Of a DNA stretch of 64,000 nt, positions 25,299 to 37,338 are shown in pieces. Made by a program: the position numbers and the translations under genes. The stretch spans positions 1 through 64,000 of the forward strand of contig CALXQS010000001.1 of the NCBI GenBank assembly GCA_944390715.1, read 5' to 3'. The stretch comes from an uncultured Duodenibacillus sp. Lineage in GTDB: Bacteria; Pseudomonadota; Gammaproteobacteria; Burkholderiales; Burkholderiaceae_F. Numbering within the stretch: the stretch's first letter is position 1; the number at the start of each line of letters is the position of its first letter. Under the pieces are notes generated by a model, which was not told the DNA's origin, did no database searches, and saw nothing but the letters and a program-made list of their open reading frames with translations.

Positions 25299-25604
25299 TT
25301 ACCAGCTGGCCTTGATGAGGCCGGGAATGTCACCACGCATGGCCGCGTCGCGGATCATGCCGCGTGCAAGGCCAAACTTGCGGAACGTGCCGCGCGGACG
25401 GCCAGTGAGGCCGCAGCGGTTGCGCAGACGCACAGGGCTTGCATTGCGCGGCAGAGCCTGCAGAGCAAGACGGGCATCCATGCGCTCTTCCATCGAGCGG
25501 GAAGCGTCATTGATAATCGCCTTGAGGGCGGCGCGCTTGGCAGCGAACTTCGCAACAGTAGCTTCGCGCTTTTGTTCGCGGTTAATCAGAGATAACTTCG
25601 CCAT
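25299..25604 (-). CDS. rpsN: 30S ribosomal protein S14
   Basis: 101 residues, the long Cys-free type as in E. coli (101). [20 protein letters not shown] starts the protein, and [21 protein letters not shown] is the C-terminal core (key run CGLTGRPRG). A longer frame up to 25673 is rejected because it runs into rplE and lacks the family N-terminus. Confidence 0.97.
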   Translation of the reverse strand: MAKLSLINREQKREATVAKFAAKRAALKAIINDASRSMEERMDARLALQALPRNASPVRLRNRCGLTGRPRGTFRKFGLARGMIRDAAMRGDIPGLIKASW

Positions 25605-25620
25605 TTGTTTTGCACCTATC

Positions 25621-26160
25621 TCAATTGCGGAACGGGAAGCGGAAGCCAGCCAGGAGAGCCTTGGCTTCTTCATCGGTCTTCGCCGTCGTCGTGATGGAAA
25701 TGTTCAGACCACGGATCGTATCGATCTTGTCGTATTCGATTTCCGGGAAAATGATCTGTTCCTTAAGGCCGATGTTGTAGTTGCCACGGCCATCGAACGC
25801 ACGACCAGACACGCCGCGGAAGTCGCGAACGCGCGGGAAGGCGATCGTCACGAGACGATCCAGGAAGTCGTACATGCGTTCGCCGCGCAGCGTCACCATG
25901 CAGCCGATGGGCATGTTTTCACGAATCTTGAAGTTCGCGATAGCCTTGCGGGTGCGGGTCACAGCGGGCTTCTGGCCGGCGATTTTGGTCATATCGGCAA
26001 CAGCGTTGTCGATCATCTTCTTGTCGTTGACCGCTTCACCAACGCCCATATTGAGCGTGATCTTGGTGATGCGGGGAACCTGCATGACAGTCTTGTAGCC
26101 GAACTTCTTGGTGAGTTCAGGCACAATCGTGTCGCGGTACAGGGTTTGGAAACGGCTCAT
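25621..26160 (-). CDS. rplE: 50S ribosomal protein L5
   Basis: 179 residues, same as E. coli. [39 protein letters not shown] and [17 protein letters not shown] are recognisable. It binds 5S rRNA and contacts P-site tRNA. It lies 12 bases after rplX. Confidence 0.98.
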   Translation of the reverse strand: MSRFQTLYRDTIVPELTKKFGYKTVMQVPRITKITLNMGVGEAVNDKKMIDNAVADMTKIAGQKPAVTRTRKAIANFKIRENMPIGCMVTLRGERMYDFLDRLVTIAFPRVRDFRGVSGRAFDGRGNYNIGLKEQIIFPEIEYDKIDTIRGLNISITTTAKTDEEAKALLAGFRFPFRN

Positions 26161-26172
26161 TGTCCTTACTCC

Positions 26173-26493
26173 TTAGGCCTTGGCGCCGACCACGGCACCA
26201 TTGCTCTTGAACACACGGACCTTCTTGCCGTCGACTTCCTTGAAGCCGACGCGGTCGCCCTTGCCAGTGGCAGGATTGACGAGCATCACATTGGACTGAT
26301 CGATCGGAAGGGTCTTGTCAACAATTCCGCCTTCAGCGCCCGTCATGGGATTGGGACGAACACACTTCTTGACGACGTTGACGCCTTCGACCACGATGTG
26401 ACGGTCGTCGGTACGGGCCGTCACAATACCCTTGACGCCCTTATCCTTGCCGGCGATGACGATGACTTCGTCACCTTTACGGATGCGTTGCAT
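26173..26493 (-). CDS. rplX: 50S ribosomal protein L24
   Basis: 106 residues (E. coli 104). [19 protein letters not shown] contains the KOW motif ([16 protein letters not shown]); [19 protein letters not shown] follows. It starts 50S assembly by binding the 5' domain of 23S rRNA. Confidence 0.98.
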   Translation of the reverse strand: MQRIRKGDEVIVIAGKDKGVKGIVTARTDDRHIVVEGVNVVKKCVRPNPMTGAEGGIVDKTLPIDQSNVMLVNPATGKGDRVGFKEVDGKKVRVFKSNGAVVGAKA

Positions 26494-26505
26494 CTGTCGG
26501 CCTCC

Positions 26506-26874
26506 TTAAATAACTTCCGGAGCAAGAGACACGATCTTCATGAACTTTTCGGTACGCAGTTCGCGCGTGACCGGTCCGAAGATACGGGTGCCCACGGGCT
26601 CCAACTTCGAGTTGAGCAGAACGACGGCGTTGCCATCGAAACGAATGAGGGAACCGTCAGCACGACGGACGCCCTTGGCGGTGCGAACCACAACAGCGTT
26701 GTAGACTTCGCCCTTCTTGACGCGGCCGCGAGGAGCAGCTTCCTTCACCGTAACCTTGATGACGTCACCGATGTTTGCATAGCGGCGCTTCGAGCCGCCC
26801 AACACCTTAAAACACATCACTGAACGCGCACCGGTATTGTCGGCGACGTCCAGTCTGCTTTGCATCTGAATCAT
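26506..26874 (-). CDS. rplN: 50S ribosomal protein L14
   Basis: 122 residues (E. coli 123). [41 protein letters not shown] (key run AVVVRTAKG) and [23 protein letters not shown] identify it. It is the first gene of the spc operon and has its own promoter at 27077-27105 with a leader of about 195 bases. Confidence 0.98.
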   Translation of the reverse strand: MIQMQSRLDVADNTGARSVMCFKVLGGSKRRYANIGDVIKVTVKEAAPRGRVKKGEVYNAVVVRTAKGVRRADGSLIRFDGNAVVLLNSKLEPVGTRIFGPVTRELRTEKFMKIVSLAPEVI

Positions 26875-27040
26875 GGCTATTTAAATTCCAACTTATTCCG
26901 TTAAACGGATAGTATTGGTCCCGTTCGGGAGAAAGACCGACGCACGCCGCACCTCCAAGGAATCCCGCCGGCACGCTCATTGATGAGCTGCGGCAGGCAG
27001 AAGTGCATGCACACACGGCCCTGAACTTTCGACGCAAACG

Positions 27041-27058
27041 CCGACCCGTGAGGGTCGG
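27041..27058 (-). other. Leader hairpin of the spc operon
   Basis: CCGACCC and GGGTCGG form a perfect 7-bp stem with a 4-base loop, starting roughly 10-15 bases after the expected transcription start of the spc promoter. On the minus strand it is followed by CGTTTGCG, a poor terminator tail. The rest of the rplN leader (26875-27040) shows no gene. Confidence 0.45.
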
Positions 27059-27076
27059 CATTTACGCGAGTGCGCA

Positions 27077-27105
27077 AGTATATCGAAAGATTCGACAACT
27101 TGCAA
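27077..27105 (-). promoter_or_regulatory. spc operon promoter
   Basis: On the minus strand TTGCAA (27100-27105) and TATACT (27077-27082) are separated by exactly 17 bases, just after rpsQ ends at 27128. This separates spc transcription from the S10 operon. Confidence 0.75.
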
Positions 27106-27127
27106 ATTTTTTATCGATTGGACTCGA

Positions 27128-27406
27128 TTAGATGATCACAGCCTTTTCGATCACGCGAGTCACCTTCCAAGACTTGGTCTTGGAGAGCGGACGCGTTTCA
27201 GCGATTTCGACGCGATCACCAACACCGCACTGGTTGGTCTCGTCGTGAGCGTGATACTTCTTGCTCTCGACGACATACTTGCCGTACAGAGGGTGCTTCA
27301 CGCGACGTTCCACGAGGACCGTCACGGTCTTGTCCATCTTGTCGCTCGTCACCGTACCGATGAGGGTGCGGGTGAGCTTGGTCATTTCAACGTTGTTTTC
27401 CGTCAT
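27128..27406 (-). CDS. rpsQ: 30S ribosomal protein S17
   Basis: 92 residues (E. coli 84), slightly longer at the N-terminus. [28 protein letters not shown] and [17 protein letters not shown] are the family segments. Its ATG overlaps the rpmC stop as ATGA, so translation is coupled. It is the last gene of the S10 operon. Confidence 0.97.
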   Translation of the reverse strand: MTENNVEMTKLTRTLIGTVTSDKMDKTVTVLVERRVKHPLYGKYVVESKKYHAHDETNQCGVGDRVEIAETRPLSKTKSWKVTRVIEKAVII

Positions 27407-27597
27407 TTCGCAGCCGCCTTCTGAGCGAGAATCGTGCGAACGCGCGCGATGTCACGACGCGTCGTGCGCAGCTGATTCGTGTTCTGGAGCTGTTGCGTAG
27501 CCTTCTGAACGCGCAGCTTGAAGTGCGTGTTCAAGAGTTCGTTCAACTCCTTGTTGAGCGCGGCCTCATCCATGGCGCGCAGTTCTTTTGCTTTCAT
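27403..27597 (-). CDS. rpmC: 50S ribosomal protein L29
   Basis: 64 residues (E. coli 63), two long helices. [20 protein letters not shown] and the C-terminal [16 protein letters not shown] are typical. It sits at the tunnel exit with L23, where trigger factor and SRP dock. Confidence 0.97.
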   Translation of the reverse strand: MKAKELRAMDEAALNKELNELLNTHFKLRVQKATQQLQNTNQLRTTRRDIARVRTILAQKAAAK

Positions 27598-27609
27598 GTC
27601 CGTCTCTCC

Positions 27610-28026
27610 TTACATGCCGATCTGGCGGACAACGAACTTCGTCTTCAAAGGCAGCTTCGCTGCAGCCAGAGCAAAGGCTTCGCGGGCGAGCTGTTCGTCA
27701 ACGCCGTCCATTTCATAGATAACGCGACCCGGCTGAACCAGAGCGACCCAATATTCAGGATTGCCCTTGCCGTTGCCCATACGAACTTCAGCAGGCTTGC
27801 TGGAAATGGGCTTGTCCGGGAAGACACGGATCCAAACGCGGCCGCCACGCTTGATGTGGCGGGTAAGAGCACGACGGGCGGCTTCGATCTGGCGGGCCGT
27901 CAGACGACCACGCTCGACCACCTTGAGGCCGAACTCACCGAAGCTCACGTTCGCGCCGCGCTGGGCCAAACCGTAGTTGCGGCCCTTTTGATCCTTACGG
28001 TACTTAGTACGATTCGGTTGCAGCAT
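27610..28026 (-). CDS. rplP: 50S ribosomal protein L16
   Basis: 138 residues (E. coli 136). [39 protein letters not shown] and [13 protein letters not shown] [17 protein letters not shown] identify it. It lies near the A-site of the large subunit. The Arg in WIRVFPDKP matches the residue hydroxylated in E. coli L16 (R81). Two bases separate it from rpsC. Confidence 0.98.
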   Translation of the reverse strand: MLQPNRTKYRKDQKGRNYGLAQRGANVSFGEFGLKVVERGRLTARQIEAARRALTRHIKRGGRVWIRVFPDKPISSKPAEVRMGNGKGNPEYWVALVQPGRVIYEMDGVDEQLAREAFALAAAKLPLKTKFVVRQIGM

Positions 28027-28028
28027 TC

Positions 28029-28814
28029 TTATTCTCCGTCTTTCTTGTCAGCGGCAGCGGCTACGTTGCGGCGGGGACGACGAGCGGCACGCTCGCCATC
28101 GGCGCCCTCACCTCTGCGGGTGCGGCGGGCGGGACGGCGACGATCTTCGCGTTCAGCCGGAACGGCAGCTTCGGCAGCTTCTTCGCGGCCGAGCTTGTCG
28201 CCCTTGTAAACCCAAACCTTGACGCCGATCACGCCGTAGGTCGTGTTGGCCTCGGAAAAGCCGTAGTCGATATCAGCACGCAGCGTGTGCAGCGGCACAC
28301 GGCCTTCACGATACCACTCGGTACGGGCAATTTCAGCACCGTTGAGTCGGCCCGAGCTCATGATCTTGATGCCCTGTGCACCAAGGCGCATGGCATTTTG
28401 CATCGAGCGCTTCATTGCACGGCGGAACATCACGCGCTTTTCGAGCTGCTGGGTGATGTTGTCGGCGATGAGCTGAGCGTCGAGATCCGGACGACGGATT
28501 TCTTCGATGTTGATGTGCACGGGCACGCCAACCATCTTCTGAACTTCCGTCTTGAGCATTTCAATGTCGGCACCCTGCTTGCCGATCACAACACCGGGAC
28601 GAGCCGAGAAGATCGTGATGCGGGCATTGTTGGCAGGACGTTCGATCAGAATGCGGGACACGCTGGCGTTCTTGAGCTTTTCCTTCAAGAAAGCGCGCAC
28701 GCGGAGATCTTCGCCGAGCGTACGGGAGAAATCACGGCCATTCGCATACCAGCGCGACGTCCAGTTGCGCGTTACAGGGAGGCGAAAGCCGGTAGGATTA
28801 ATTTTCTGACCCAT
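28029..28814 (-). CDS. rpsC: 30S ribosomal protein S3 with an Arg-rich tail
   Basis: 261 residues against 233 in E. coli. The N-terminal [18 protein letters not shown], the KH domain ([17 protein letters not shown]) and [14 protein letters not shown] are standard. After residue 212 a tail of about 48 residues rich in Arg, Ala and Glu follows (repeated RRPARR and AARRPRR). Longer S3 tails occur in betaproteobacteria, so this is a lineage trait. S3 guards the mRNA entry and has helicase activity. Confidence 0.97.
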   Translation of the reverse strand: MGQKINPTGFRLPVTRNWTSRWYANGRDFSRTLGEDLRVRAFLKEKLKNASVSRILIERPANNARITIFSARPGVVIGKQGADIEMLKTEVQKMVGVPVHINIEEIRRPDLDAQLIADNITQQLEKRVMFRRAMKRSMQNAMRLGAQGIKIMSSGRLNGAEIARTEWYREGRVPLHTLRADIDYGFSEANTTYGVIGVKVWVYKGDKLGREEAAEAAVPAEREDRRRPARRTRRGEGADGERAARRPRRNVAAAADKKDGE

Positions 28815-28828
28815 GGTTCACCTTCCTT

Positions 28829-29161
28829 TTACTTGTCGCCGACGGTCACGAAGATGTGAGCCGTCTGCTTGCAGATACGCGTACCGCGGCCCTTGGCGCG
28901 GGCGCCGAAGCGGCGCAGCGTCGTGGCCTTTTCCACGTAGATCTTGGTTACGTACAGCTCGTCGATGTCGGCACCGTCATTGTGCTCGGCATTGGCGATG
29001 GCAGATTCGAGCGCCTTGAGGATGATGCCTGCAGCGCGCTTCTGCGTGTACTTCAGAATGTTGAGGGCCTTGTCCACGGGCTTACCGCGAACCAGGTCGG
29101 CGACCAGACGGCCCTTCTGAGCCGAAAGGCGAACGCCACGAACGATTGCAGTAGTTTCCAT
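28829..29161 (-). CDS. rplV: 50S ribosomal protein L22
   Basis: 110 residues, same as E. coli. [20 protein letters not shown] and the C-terminal beta-hairpin with [13 protein letters not shown], which lines the exit tunnel, identify it. Changes in that hairpin give macrolide resistance; nothing unusual is seen. Confidence 0.98.
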   Translation of the reverse strand: METTAIVRGVRLSAQKGRLVADLVRGKPVDKALNILKYTQKRAAGIILKALESAIANAEHNDGADIDELYVTKIYVEKATTLRRFGARAKGRGTRICKQTAHIFVTVGDK

Positions 29162-29165
29162 TTAA

Positions 29166-29444
29166 TTACCCCTTGACCTTCTTGCTGTCGGCAGCGTGAC
29201 CGTGGAACGTGCGGGTCAGCGCAAATTCGCCGAGCTTGTGGCCAACCATGTTTTCATTGATGTACACCGGCACATGCTGGCGGCCGTTGTGAACGGCAAT
29301 CGTCAGGCCGATGAATTCCGGAAGAATGGTCGAACGGCGAGACCAGGTCTTGATCGGTCGCTTGTCGCGGCTCGACTGAGCAGCTTCAACCTTCTTCATC
29401 AGGGACCCGTCAACAAAGGGCCCTTTCTTTAACGAACGAGACAT
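29166..29444 (-). CDS. rpsS: 30S ribosomal protein S19
   Basis: 92 residues, same as E. coli. [39 protein letters not shown] and [20 protein letters not shown] are diagnostic. It sits in the head of the 30S subunit with S13. Confidence 0.98.
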   Translation of the reverse strand: MSRSLKKGPFVDGSLMKKVEAAQSSRDKRPIKTWSRRSTILPEFIGLTIAVHNGRQHVPVYINENMVGHKLGEFALTRTFHGHAADSKKVKG

Positions 29445-29456
29445 TTACGAGCCCCC

Positions 29457-30284
29457 TTACTTGTCATAGCGGCGCTGGACGATCATGGCGTCCGTGCGCT
29501 TGGAGTTGCGAGTGCGGTAGCCCTTGGTGAGCTGGCCCCACGGGGTAACCGGCGCGCGGCCCGTACCGGTGCGGCCTTCGCCGCCGCCGTGCGGGTGATC
29601 AACCGGGTTCATCACCTTGCCGCGAACCGTCGGACGGATGCCGCGCCAACGAGTAGCGCCAGCCTTGCCGAGTTCACGCAAGCTGTTTTCTTCATTGCCG
29701 ACCGTGCCGATGGTCGCGCGGCATTCAATGAGAATGCGGCGAACTTCGCCGGAACGCATGCGAACCTGAGCGTAAGCGCCTTCACGAGCGATCAGCTGAG
29801 CGTAGGCACCGGCCGAGCGAACCAGCTGAGCACCCTTGCCGGGCAGCATTTCGATGCAGTGAATGGTCGAGCCAACCGGAATGTTGCGCAGCGGCAATGC
29901 GTTGCCAACCTTGATCGGGGCTTCCTGACCGCTCATGATCGTATCGCCGACATTGAGGCCCTTCGGGCAAATGATGTAGCGGCGTTCGCCGTCTGCGTAG
30001 AGCACCAATGCAATGTGTGCCGAACGGTTCGGATCGTACTCGATGCGTTCGACGCGAGCGGGCACGTTGTCCTTGTTGCGCAGAAAATCGATGATGCGAT
30101 AAGCACGCTTGGAACCACCACCCTTGTGACGGCAGGTAATATGGCCGTTGCTGTTGCGGCCGGATCCGCGATTCTTCTTCTCGGTCAGAGCAGCAAAGGG
30201 CTTTCCCTTATGCAGACCGGGAGTAACGACCTTGACCGCATGACGGCGGCCGGGCGAGGTCGGCTTAAGTTTGACGAGAGCCAT
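29457..30284 (-). CDS. rplB: 50S ribosomal protein L2
   Basis: 275 residues (E. coli 273). [19 protein letters not shown] at the start and the C-terminal [21 protein letters not shown] [18 protein letters not shown], with the conserved His next to the peptidyl transferase centre, identify it. Its ATG overlaps the rplW stop by one base (TAATG). Confidence 0.98.
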   Translation of the reverse strand: MALVKLKPTSPGRRHAVKVVTPGLHKGKPFAALTEKKNRGSGRNSNGHITCRHKGGGSKRAYRIIDFLRNKDNVPARVERIEYDPNRSAHIALVLYADGERRYIICPKGLNVGDTIMSGQEAPIKVGNALPLRNIPVGSTIHCIEMLPGKGAQLVRSAGAYAQLIAREGAYAQVRMRSGEVRRILIECRATIGTVGNEENSLRELGKAGATRWRGIRPTVRGKVMNPVDHPHGGGEGRTGTGRAPVTPWGQLTKGYRTRNSKRTDAMIVQRRYDK

Positions 30285-30583
30285 TACTTCACCTCATCCA
30301 AGAAGTTAATATCCTGACCTTCCTTGAGGGTCACGTAAGCCTTGCGAACGTTGCTGCGAGCACCGTTGTAGCGGCCGAAACGCTTCTTCTTGCCCTTGAT
30401 GGTCAGAATCTGAACGCTGGTAACTTCGCGCTTGAAGCACAGTTCAACAGCGGCCTTGACTTCCGTCTTCGTAGCATCGGGCAACACAACGAAAGCGTAC
30501 TGATTTGCCTTGTCGGCAATAAACGTGGCCTTTTCCGAGATGATCGGGCCAACGAGGACCTTTAACAGACGTTCTTGGTTCAT
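30284..30583 (-). CDS. rplW: 50S ribosomal protein L23
   Basis: 99 residues (E. coli 100). [20 protein letters not shown] and the loop [15 protein letters not shown] are typical. It forms the docking site for trigger factor and SRP at the exit tunnel. Its start overlaps the rplD stop by four bases, so translation is coupled. Confidence 0.97.
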   Translation of the reverse strand: MNQERLLKVLVGPIISEKATFIADKANQYAFVVLPDATKTEVKAAVELCFKREVTSVQILTIKGKKKRFGRYNGARSNVRKAYVTLKEGQDINFLDEVK

Positions 30584-31200
30584 CCCAGCATCTCCTCGAT
30601 CTTGGCGACCGCGGCCTTGGTGACCACAACCTTGTTGTAGAAGATCAGGGACAGCGGGTCAGCGTAACGCGGCTCCACAACGAGCACATTCTTCAGGTTG
30701 CGGGAAGCCAGGAAAAGATTGTCGTCGACCGTTTCGGTAATGATCATCACGTGATCAAGTCCCATGGTCTTGAGCTTGGCGGCAAATGCCTTGGTCTTGG
30801 GAGACTCGGCGCCGATGGTGTCGACAACAACCAGACGGCCGTCGGCAGCAAGCTTCGAGAAAATCGAAGCCATAGCGGCGCGGTAGGCCTTCTTGTTCAT
30901 CTTGTGGCTGAAATTCTCGTTGGGAGAATTCGGGAAGGCGCGACCGCCTCCACGCCACACGGGAGAAGAGGTCATGCCACTGCGGGCGCGACCGGTGCCC
31001 TTCTGACGCCAGGGCTTCTTGGTCGAGTGACGCACGAATTCACGGCTCAGCTGAGCACGCGTGCCCTGACGGGCGTTGGCCTGGTAGGCAACCACGAGCT
31101 GGTGCACCAGAGCTTCGTTGTATTCGCGGCCGAACACGGCATCGGAAGCGGCAGTCTTGCCCGATTCCTGACCCTGTTCATTGAGTACATTCAGTTCCAT
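30580..31200 (-). CDS. rplD: 50S ribosomal protein L4
   Basis: 206 residues (E. coli 201). The loop reaching into the exit tunnel is present ([20 protein letters not shown]), then [13 protein letters not shown]. In E. coli L4 also represses the S10 operon through a 172-nt leader of rpsJ; here the rpsJ leader is only about 40 bases, so that circuit is probably absent or different. Confidence 0.97.
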   Translation of the reverse strand: MELNVLNEQGQESGKTAASDAVFGREYNEALVHQLVVAYQANARQGTRAQLSREFVRHSTKKPWRQKGTGRARSGMTSSPVWRGGGRAFPNSPNENFSHKMNKKAYRAAMASIFSKLAADGRLVVVDTIGAESPKTKAFAAKLKTMGLDHVMIITETVDDNLFLASRNLKNVLVVEPRYADPLSLIFYNKVVVTKAAVAKIEEMLG

Positions 31201-31213
31201 TGATCGCTCCTAA

Positions 31214-31858
31214 TTAGGCCTTGACCGCCGCGCGGACAATAACTTCGCCGCCCTTGGAGCCAGGAACGGCACCGCGGACGAGCAGGAGACCACGTTCAGC
31301 GTCGACGCGAGCAACCACAAGATTCTGGGTCGTACGCTGGGCGGCACCAAGATGGCCGGCCATGCGCTTGCCGGGGAACACGCGGCCCGGATCCTGGCGG
31401 TTACCAATAGAGCCGGGAGCGCGGGTCGTCACGGAGTTGCCGTGCGAAGCGCGATTGGACGAGAAGTGGTGGCGCTTGATGGCGCCTGCAAAACCCTTAC
31501 CGATGGTGGTGCCGGTCACGTCGACCTTCTGGCCGGCCGTGAACATGTCGGCGCCGAGCACGGTGCCGGGCTTGTATTCGGCGACCTTGTCAGCATCGAT
31601 ATGGAACTCTTTCAACATGGCAGCAGCTTCGATGCCAGCCTTCGAAAACTGGCCGGCAAGCGCCTTGTTGACGCGCGAGGGCTTCTTGGAGCCGAACGCG
31701 ACCTGGATTGCGTTATAGCCGTCGGTTTCTACCGTCTTGACCGCCATCACGCGGTTGCCGGACACGTCGAGCACCGTCACGGGAACGGACGTACCGTCTT
31801 CCTGGAAGATGCGCGTCATGCCGATCTTGCGGCCGACTAAGCCGAGCTTATCACTCAT
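31214..31858 (-). CDS. rplC: 50S ribosomal protein L3
   Basis: 214 residues (E. coli 209). [20 protein letters not shown] and the finger [23 protein letters not shown] (key run [14 protein letters not shown]), including the Gln methylated by PrmB, identify it. It nucleates 50S assembly. 201 bases separate it from rpsJ, longer than in E. coli, with a small CCCGGC/GCCGGG stem close to the ribosome site and no gene. Confidence 0.97.
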   Translation of the reverse strand: MSDKLGLVGRKIGMTRIFQEDGTSVPVTVLDVSGNRVMAVKTVETDGYNAIQVAFGSKKPSRVNKALAGQFSKAGIEAAAMLKEFHIDADKVAEYKPGTVLGADMFTAGQKVDVTGTTIGKGFAGAIKRHHFSSNRASHGNSVTTRAPGSIGNRQDPGRVFPGKRMAGHLGAAQRTTQNLVVARVDAERGLLLVRGAVPGSKGGEVIVRAAVKA

Positions 31859-32060
31859 TTATATCTCCACCCCGGCTACGATTGGCCGGGACCGTACTTT
31901 AAAGAAATCGCTTCACGACGGGAGGTTCGAACTTTTAAGGGGCTCGCAACACCGATCGATTGCTTTGGTGTGCCAGAAGCGACGCAAAATGCGCCCGCCC
32001 TCTTGTCCGTCTTTCTTTTCAGATTCAACGGGAAGGTAGCGAACGCTGAAAATCTTTCGA

Positions 32061-32372
32061 TTACTGCACCTTGATCTTGACGTCAACGCCAGCCGGAAGG
32101 TCGAGCTTCATCAGAGCATCAACCGTCTTGTCGGTCGGATCGATGATGTCCATCAGACGCTGATGGGTGCGGATTTCGAGCTGGTCGCGGCTCGTCTTGT
32201 TGACGTGCGGCGAACGCAGAATGTCGAAACGCTGAATGCGGGTGGGAAGCGGAACCGGACCACGAACCACAGCGCCGGTGCGCTTGGCGGTGTCGACGAT
32301 TTCAAGAGCCGACTGGTCGATCAGCTTATAGTCAAACGCCTTGAGGCGAATGCGAATGCGTTGAGACTGCAT
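32061..32372 (-). CDS. rpsJ: 30S ribosomal protein S10 (NusE)
   Basis: 103 residues, same as E. coli. [40 protein letters not shown] and [16 protein letters not shown] cover it. It acts in the 30S head and, as NusE, in transcription antitermination with NusG. The start at 32372 matches the family; a longer frame up to 32447 would run over the promoter. Confidence 0.98.
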   Translation of the reverse strand: MQSQRIRIRLKAFDYKLIDQSALEIVDTAKRTGAVVRGPVPLPTRIQRFDILRSPHVNKTSRDQLEIRTHQRLMDIIDPTDKTVDALMKLDLPAGVDVKIKVQ

Positions 32373-32410
32373 TTCTTTAATTTTCCTGATAAAAGAACAA
32401 AAAAGAACTA

Positions 32411-32447
32411 GGGGGCGCAGTATAGCTACGCCCCCGAACTCTGTCAA
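32411..32447 (-). promoter_or_regulatory. S10 operon promoter with an inverted repeat around the -10
   Basis: On the minus strand TTGACA (32442-32447) and TATACT (32419-32424) are separated by 17 bases, close to the consensus. GGGGGCG (32411-32417) and CGCCCCC (32429-32435) form a perfect 7-bp dyad that brackets the -10 element. Transcription from here leaves a leader of only about 40 bases. Confidence 0.8.
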
Positions 32448-32490
32448 GAGTTTTTAAGGAATATTTTTCAATTCCTTTTTGCGACCAATC

Positions 32491-33681
<1,191 letters not shown>

Positions 33682-33767
33682 TTTTGGTCCTTAAATCCTT
33701 TATTCAATAGAGTTGGAGAAAGGGAAAATCCTTCTAATTTTACCCCTCCTCCGCGTTGTTTGTTTTC

Positions 33768-35870
33768 TTACTTCGTCTTCTCAGCGATCACAGCCTCTGC
33801 CACATTGCGCGGAGCTTCGGCGTAGTGGTCGAACTCCATCGTGTAGGTGGCACGGCCCTGCGTGAGAGAACGCAGCGTCGTCGAATAGCCGAACATTTCA
33901 GCCAGCGGCACTTCGCAGCGCACGGCCTTGCCCCCGCCAGGGAGATCGTCCATGCCCTGAATCACGCCGCGACGACTCGAGAGGTCGCCCATGACGTCGC
34001 CCATCTTCTCTTCGGGCGTTTCGACTTCGACCTTCATGATCGGCTCGAGCAGCACGGGATTGGCCTTGCGCATACCATCCTTGAAGGCCATGGAGGCAGC
34101 CATGCGGAATGCATTTTCATTCGAGTCGACTTCGTGGTACGAACCGAAGTGCAGCGTCACCTTGACGTCAACGACCGGATAACCGGCCAGCACGCCGGCC
34201 TTAAGCGTATCTTCAACACCCTTTTCAACGGCCGGGATGTATTCGCGCGGCACCACGCCGCCCTTGATGGCGTCAACGAACTCGAAGCCGCCGCCAGCCG
34301 GCAGGGGCTCAAGCTTGAGCACAACGTGACCATACTGGCCGCGGCCGCCGGACTGCTTGGCAAACTTGCATTCGGCATTTTCGACCACGGAACGAATCGT
34401 TTCGCGATAGGCCACCTGAGGCTTGCCGACCGTGGCTTCCACATTGAACTCACGGCGCATGCGGTCAACCAGAATTTCGAGGTGAAGCTCACCCATGCCG
34501 GAAATAATGGTCTGGCCGGATTCCTCATCGGTGCGGACGCGGAAGGACGGGTCTTCGCGAGCAAGACGTCCCAAGGCGAGCGCCATCTTCTCCTGGTCAG
34601 CCTTGGTCTTGGGTTCAACAGCCTGCGAAATAACGGGCTCGGGGAACTCCATGCGTTCCAGAATGATCGGCTTGGAGATGTCGCACAGCGTGTCGCCCGT
34701 GGTCACATCCTTAAGACCCACGGCGGCAGCGATATCGCCAGCTTCAGCTTCGGTGATTTCCTTGCGTTCATTGGCGTGCATCTGCAACAGACGACCAATG
34801 CGCTCTTTCTTGTTCTTCACAGAGTTGAGCACGGTTTCGCCCGACTTCAGAATGCCGGAGTAAACACGCAGGAACGTGAGCTGACCAACATAGGGGTCGG
34901 TCATGATCTTGAAAGCCAAAGCAGAGAACGGAGCATCGTCGCTTGCTTCGCGCGTCGTTTCCTTGTCGTCAAGGTCAAAGCCCGGAACCGGCGGGATGTC
35001 CACCGGCGACGGCAGGAATTCGATAACGCCGTCGAGCATGCGCTGCACGCCCTTGTTCTTGAAGGACGAACCGCAGAACATCGGCTGAATTTCGCCGGCG
35101 ATCGTACGAGTGCGAATGCCCTTGACGATATCGGCTTCAGAAAGCTCACCGTTTTCAAGGTAGCTGTTCATGAGCTCTTCGCTGGCTTCGGCAGCCGTTT
35201 CAACGAGCTTTTCACGCCATTCGTTGGCGGTGCCGACCAGGTCGGCAGGAATATCAACATAGTTGAACTTCGTGCCCTGGCTGGCTTCGTCCCAAATGAT
35301 GCCCTTCATCTTGATGAGATCGACCACGCCCTGGAACTTGTCCTCGGCGCCGATCGGGATCACGATGGGGCACGGATGGGCCTTCAGACGCGTCTGCATC
35401 TGATCGACAACCTTGAAGAAGTTGGCGCCCGTGCGGTCCATCTTGTTGACGAAAGCAATGCGGGGCACCTTGTACTTGTTGGCCTGACGCCAAACGGTCT
35501 CAGACTGCGGCTGCACGCCGCCCACGGCGCAGTACACCATCACGGCGCCGTCGAGCACGCGCATGGAGCGCTCCACTTCAACCGTGAAGTCGACGTGCCC
35601 CGGGGTGTCGATGATGTTGAGGCGATGCGGCTGGAACTGCATGTCCATGCCGCGCCAGAAGCAGGTGGTAGCGGCCGATGTAATCGTGATGCCGCGTTCC
35701 TGTTCCTGTTCCATCCAGTCCATGGTGGCGGCACCGTCGTGCACTTCGCCGAGCTTGTGGTTGACGCCCGTGAAGAACAGAATACGTTCGGTCGTCGTGG
35801 TCTTGCCCGCGTCAATGTGGGCAGAAATACCGATATTGCGATAGCGCGAGATCGGGGTAGTACGAGCCAT
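33768..35870 (-). CDS. fusA: Elongation factor G
   Basis: 700 residues (E. coli 704). The GTPase domain has [19 protein letters not shown] (G1 AHIDAGKT), DTPGHVDF and [10 protein letters not shown]; domain IV and V segments include [15 protein letters not shown] and [12 protein letters not shown]. It drives translocation and, with RRF, ribosome recycling. It lies between rpsG and tuf as in the classical str operon. Confidence 0.98.
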   Translation of the reverse strand: MARTTPISRYRNIGISAHIDAGKTTTTERILFFTGVNHKLGEVHDGAATMDWMEQEQERGITITSAATTCFWRGMDMQFQPHRLNIIDTPGHVDFTVEVERSMRVLDGAVMVYCAVGGVQPQSETVWRQANKYKVPRIAFVNKMDRTGANFFKVVDQMQTRLKAHPCPIVIPIGAEDKFQGVVDLIKMKGIIWDEASQGTKFNYVDIPADLVGTANEWREKLVETAAEASEELMNSYLENGELSEADIVKGIRTRTIAGEIQPMFCGSSFKNKGVQRMLDGVIEFLPSPVDIPPVPGFDLDDKETTREASDDAPFSALAFKIMTDPYVGQLTFLRVYSGILKSGETVLNSVKNKKERIGRLLQMHANERKEITEAEAGDIAAAVGLKDVTTGDTLCDISKPIILERMEFPEPVISQAVEPKTKADQEKMALALGRLAREDPSFRVRTDEESGQTIISGMGELHLEILVDRMRREFNVEATVGKPQVAYRETIRSVVENAECKFAKQSGGRGQYGHVVLKLEPLPAGGGFEFVDAIKGGVVPREYIPAVEKGVEDTLKAGVLAGYPVVDVKVTLHFGSYHEVDSNENAFRMAASMAFKDGMRKANPVLLEPIMKVEVETPEEKMGDVMGDLSSRRGVIQGMDDLPGGGKAVRCEVPLAEMFGYSTTLRSLTQGRATYTMEFDHYAEAPRNVAEAVIAEKTK

Positions 35871-35934
35871 GACTTGTCTCTATAGTAGGGGACGCAAGGC
35901 CTTGACCCTGCGTCCGGTGGTTAATCGATGAATA

Positions 35935-36405
35935 TTAGAAGCGGAAGTGCGAGAAAGCCTTGTTGGCTTCAGCCATACGATGGACTTCATCGCGCTTCTT
36001 CATAGCGCCGCCACGGCCTTCTGCAGCATCCAACAGCTCACCAGCCAAGCGTTGGGGCATGGACTTTTCCGAGCGGGCCTTGGCGCTTTCACGCAGCCAG
36101 CGCATAGCCAGAGCCATGCGGCGCACGGGACGCACTTCAACCGGCACCTGGTAGTTGGCACCGCCAATACGGCGGCTCTTGACTTCCACGAGCGGACGGA
36201 CGTTGTTGAGTGCGGTCTGGAACACTTCAAGAGCGTTCTTGCCAGTCTTTTCTTCAATCTGCTGCAGGGCGCCGTAAACGATGCGCTCTGCGACGGCCTT
36301 TTTGCCGTCAAGCATTACAACATTGATAAATTTGGAGATTTCAACGCTGCCGAACTTCGGATCAGGGAGAATCTCACGCTTAGGTACTTCGCGACGACGG
36401 GGCAT
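35935..36405 (-). CDS. rpsG: 30S ribosomal protein S7
   Basis: 156 residues. [20 protein letters not shown] and [24 protein letters not shown] (key run [13 protein letters not shown]) are diagnostic. It starts assembly of the 30S head and is the repressor of the str operon in E. coli. 154 bases separate it from rpsL, with a small CGGTCC/GGGACCG-type stem in between. Confidence 0.98.
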   Translation of the reverse strand: MPRRREVPKREILPDPKFGSVEISKFINVVMLDGKKAVAERIVYGALQQIEEKTGKNALEVFQTALNNVRPLVEVKSRRIGGANYQVPVEVRPVRRMALAMRWLRESAKARSEKSMPQRLAGELLDAAEGRGGAMKKRDEVHRMAEANKAFSHFRF

Positions 36406-36559
36406 TTCTTTCCTCTTTCGTTGTCTTCAGTCTTTAAAACAAGCGGCTTGATCAAAAATTTGCCGCCCTACTTTGATGCAGCACCATCCGGGCTGCGACT
36501 TACTCGGTCCTATATAGCGGGACCGTCCATTCTTACGGCTGACAATCTGTCGCCGCGAA

Positions 36560-36937
36560 TTACGCTGCCTTCGGGCGCTTGGCGCCGTACTTGGAACGAG
36601 CCTGCTTGCGGTCCTTGACGCCCTGAGTGTCGAGGGAGCCGCGCACGATGTGATAACGCACACCAGGCAAATCCTTCACACGGCCGCCGCGGATCAACAC
36701 CACGGAGTGTTCCTGAAGGTTGTGGCCTTCACCGCCGATGTAGGAAATAACTTCGAAACCATTGGTCAGACGAACCTTGGCAACCTTACGAAGAGCCGAG
36801 TTCGGCTTCTTCGGGGTGGTCGTGTAGACCTTGGTGCAAACGCCGCGCTTTTGCGGGCAGTTCTTAAGAGCAGGGCTCTTGCTCTTGTCGTGAGTAAGCT
36901 CACGAGGCTTGCGCACAAGCTGATTAATAGTGGGCAT
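36560..36937 (-). CDS. rpsL: 30S ribosomal protein S12
   Basis: 125 residues (E. coli 124). It starts [21 protein letters not shown]43 (TTTPKKPNS) and K88 (GGRVKDLPG), whose change gives streptomycin resistance, are wild type; D89 is the RimO methylthiolation site. It is the first gene of the str operon. In most betaproteobacteria rpoC lies close upstream; here five plus-strand genes intervene. Confidence 0.98.
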   Translation of the reverse strand: MPTINQLVRKPRELTHDKSKSPALKNCPQKRGVCTKVYTTTPKKPNSALRKVAKVRLTNGFEVISYIGGEGHNLQEHSVVLIRGGRVKDLPGVRYHIVRGSLDTQGVKDRKQARSKYGAKRPKAA

Positions 36938-37126
36938 AGTGTCCGTAATTTTCTAAAAAACATTCGTCCCTGCAGTCCGTGTCCGACTCCAAAGGAGTCT
37001 TTGACGCACTGCCGGAATAAATGCATAGCTGGTGAAAAAAGTTTTGCCTTTCCCAGGCGCACAAAAAACGACGAAAAAGGGCATACGACCCCCTTCCGTT
37101 TTTTCATGGTTCCGGAAAAGACGAGG

Positions 37127-37155
37127 ATTTTCTCCTTTTTCTTAAACAATGTCAA
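37127..37155 (-). promoter_or_regulatory. str operon promoter
   Basis: On the minus strand TTGACA (37150-37155) and GAAAAT (37127-37132) are 17 bases apart, giving a leader of about 180 bases before rpsL. The leader contains a GACTCC/GGAGTC stem-loop. The plus-strand side of the gap 36938-37338 shows TACAAT (37254-37259) as a possible -10 for the SAHH-like gene without a good -35; no gene is seen in the gap. Confidence 0.65.
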
Positions 37156-37338
37156 GGCCTTAGCGCATTTTTGAGAACTGCGACGCAACATCTTGGGCTC
37201 GGCCGGGCAACATTGCAAAATGTGCTCCGGATCGCCGTACAGTACTCTTGGCTACAATCTGCTCGGGCAATGTTTTTTTACGAACTGCCTCGCTGCTTTC
37301 TGCCTTAAGACAATCTTTTCGACCAATTTTTTGCTCTC

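Noticed and set aside
25605..25673. Upstream extension of rpsN by 23 codons
   Set aside because: It overlaps the end of rplE and does not match the S14 N-terminus.
33756..35885. Open frame of 709 codons on the plus strand across fusA
   Set aside because: Antisense shadow of EF-G, which is intact.
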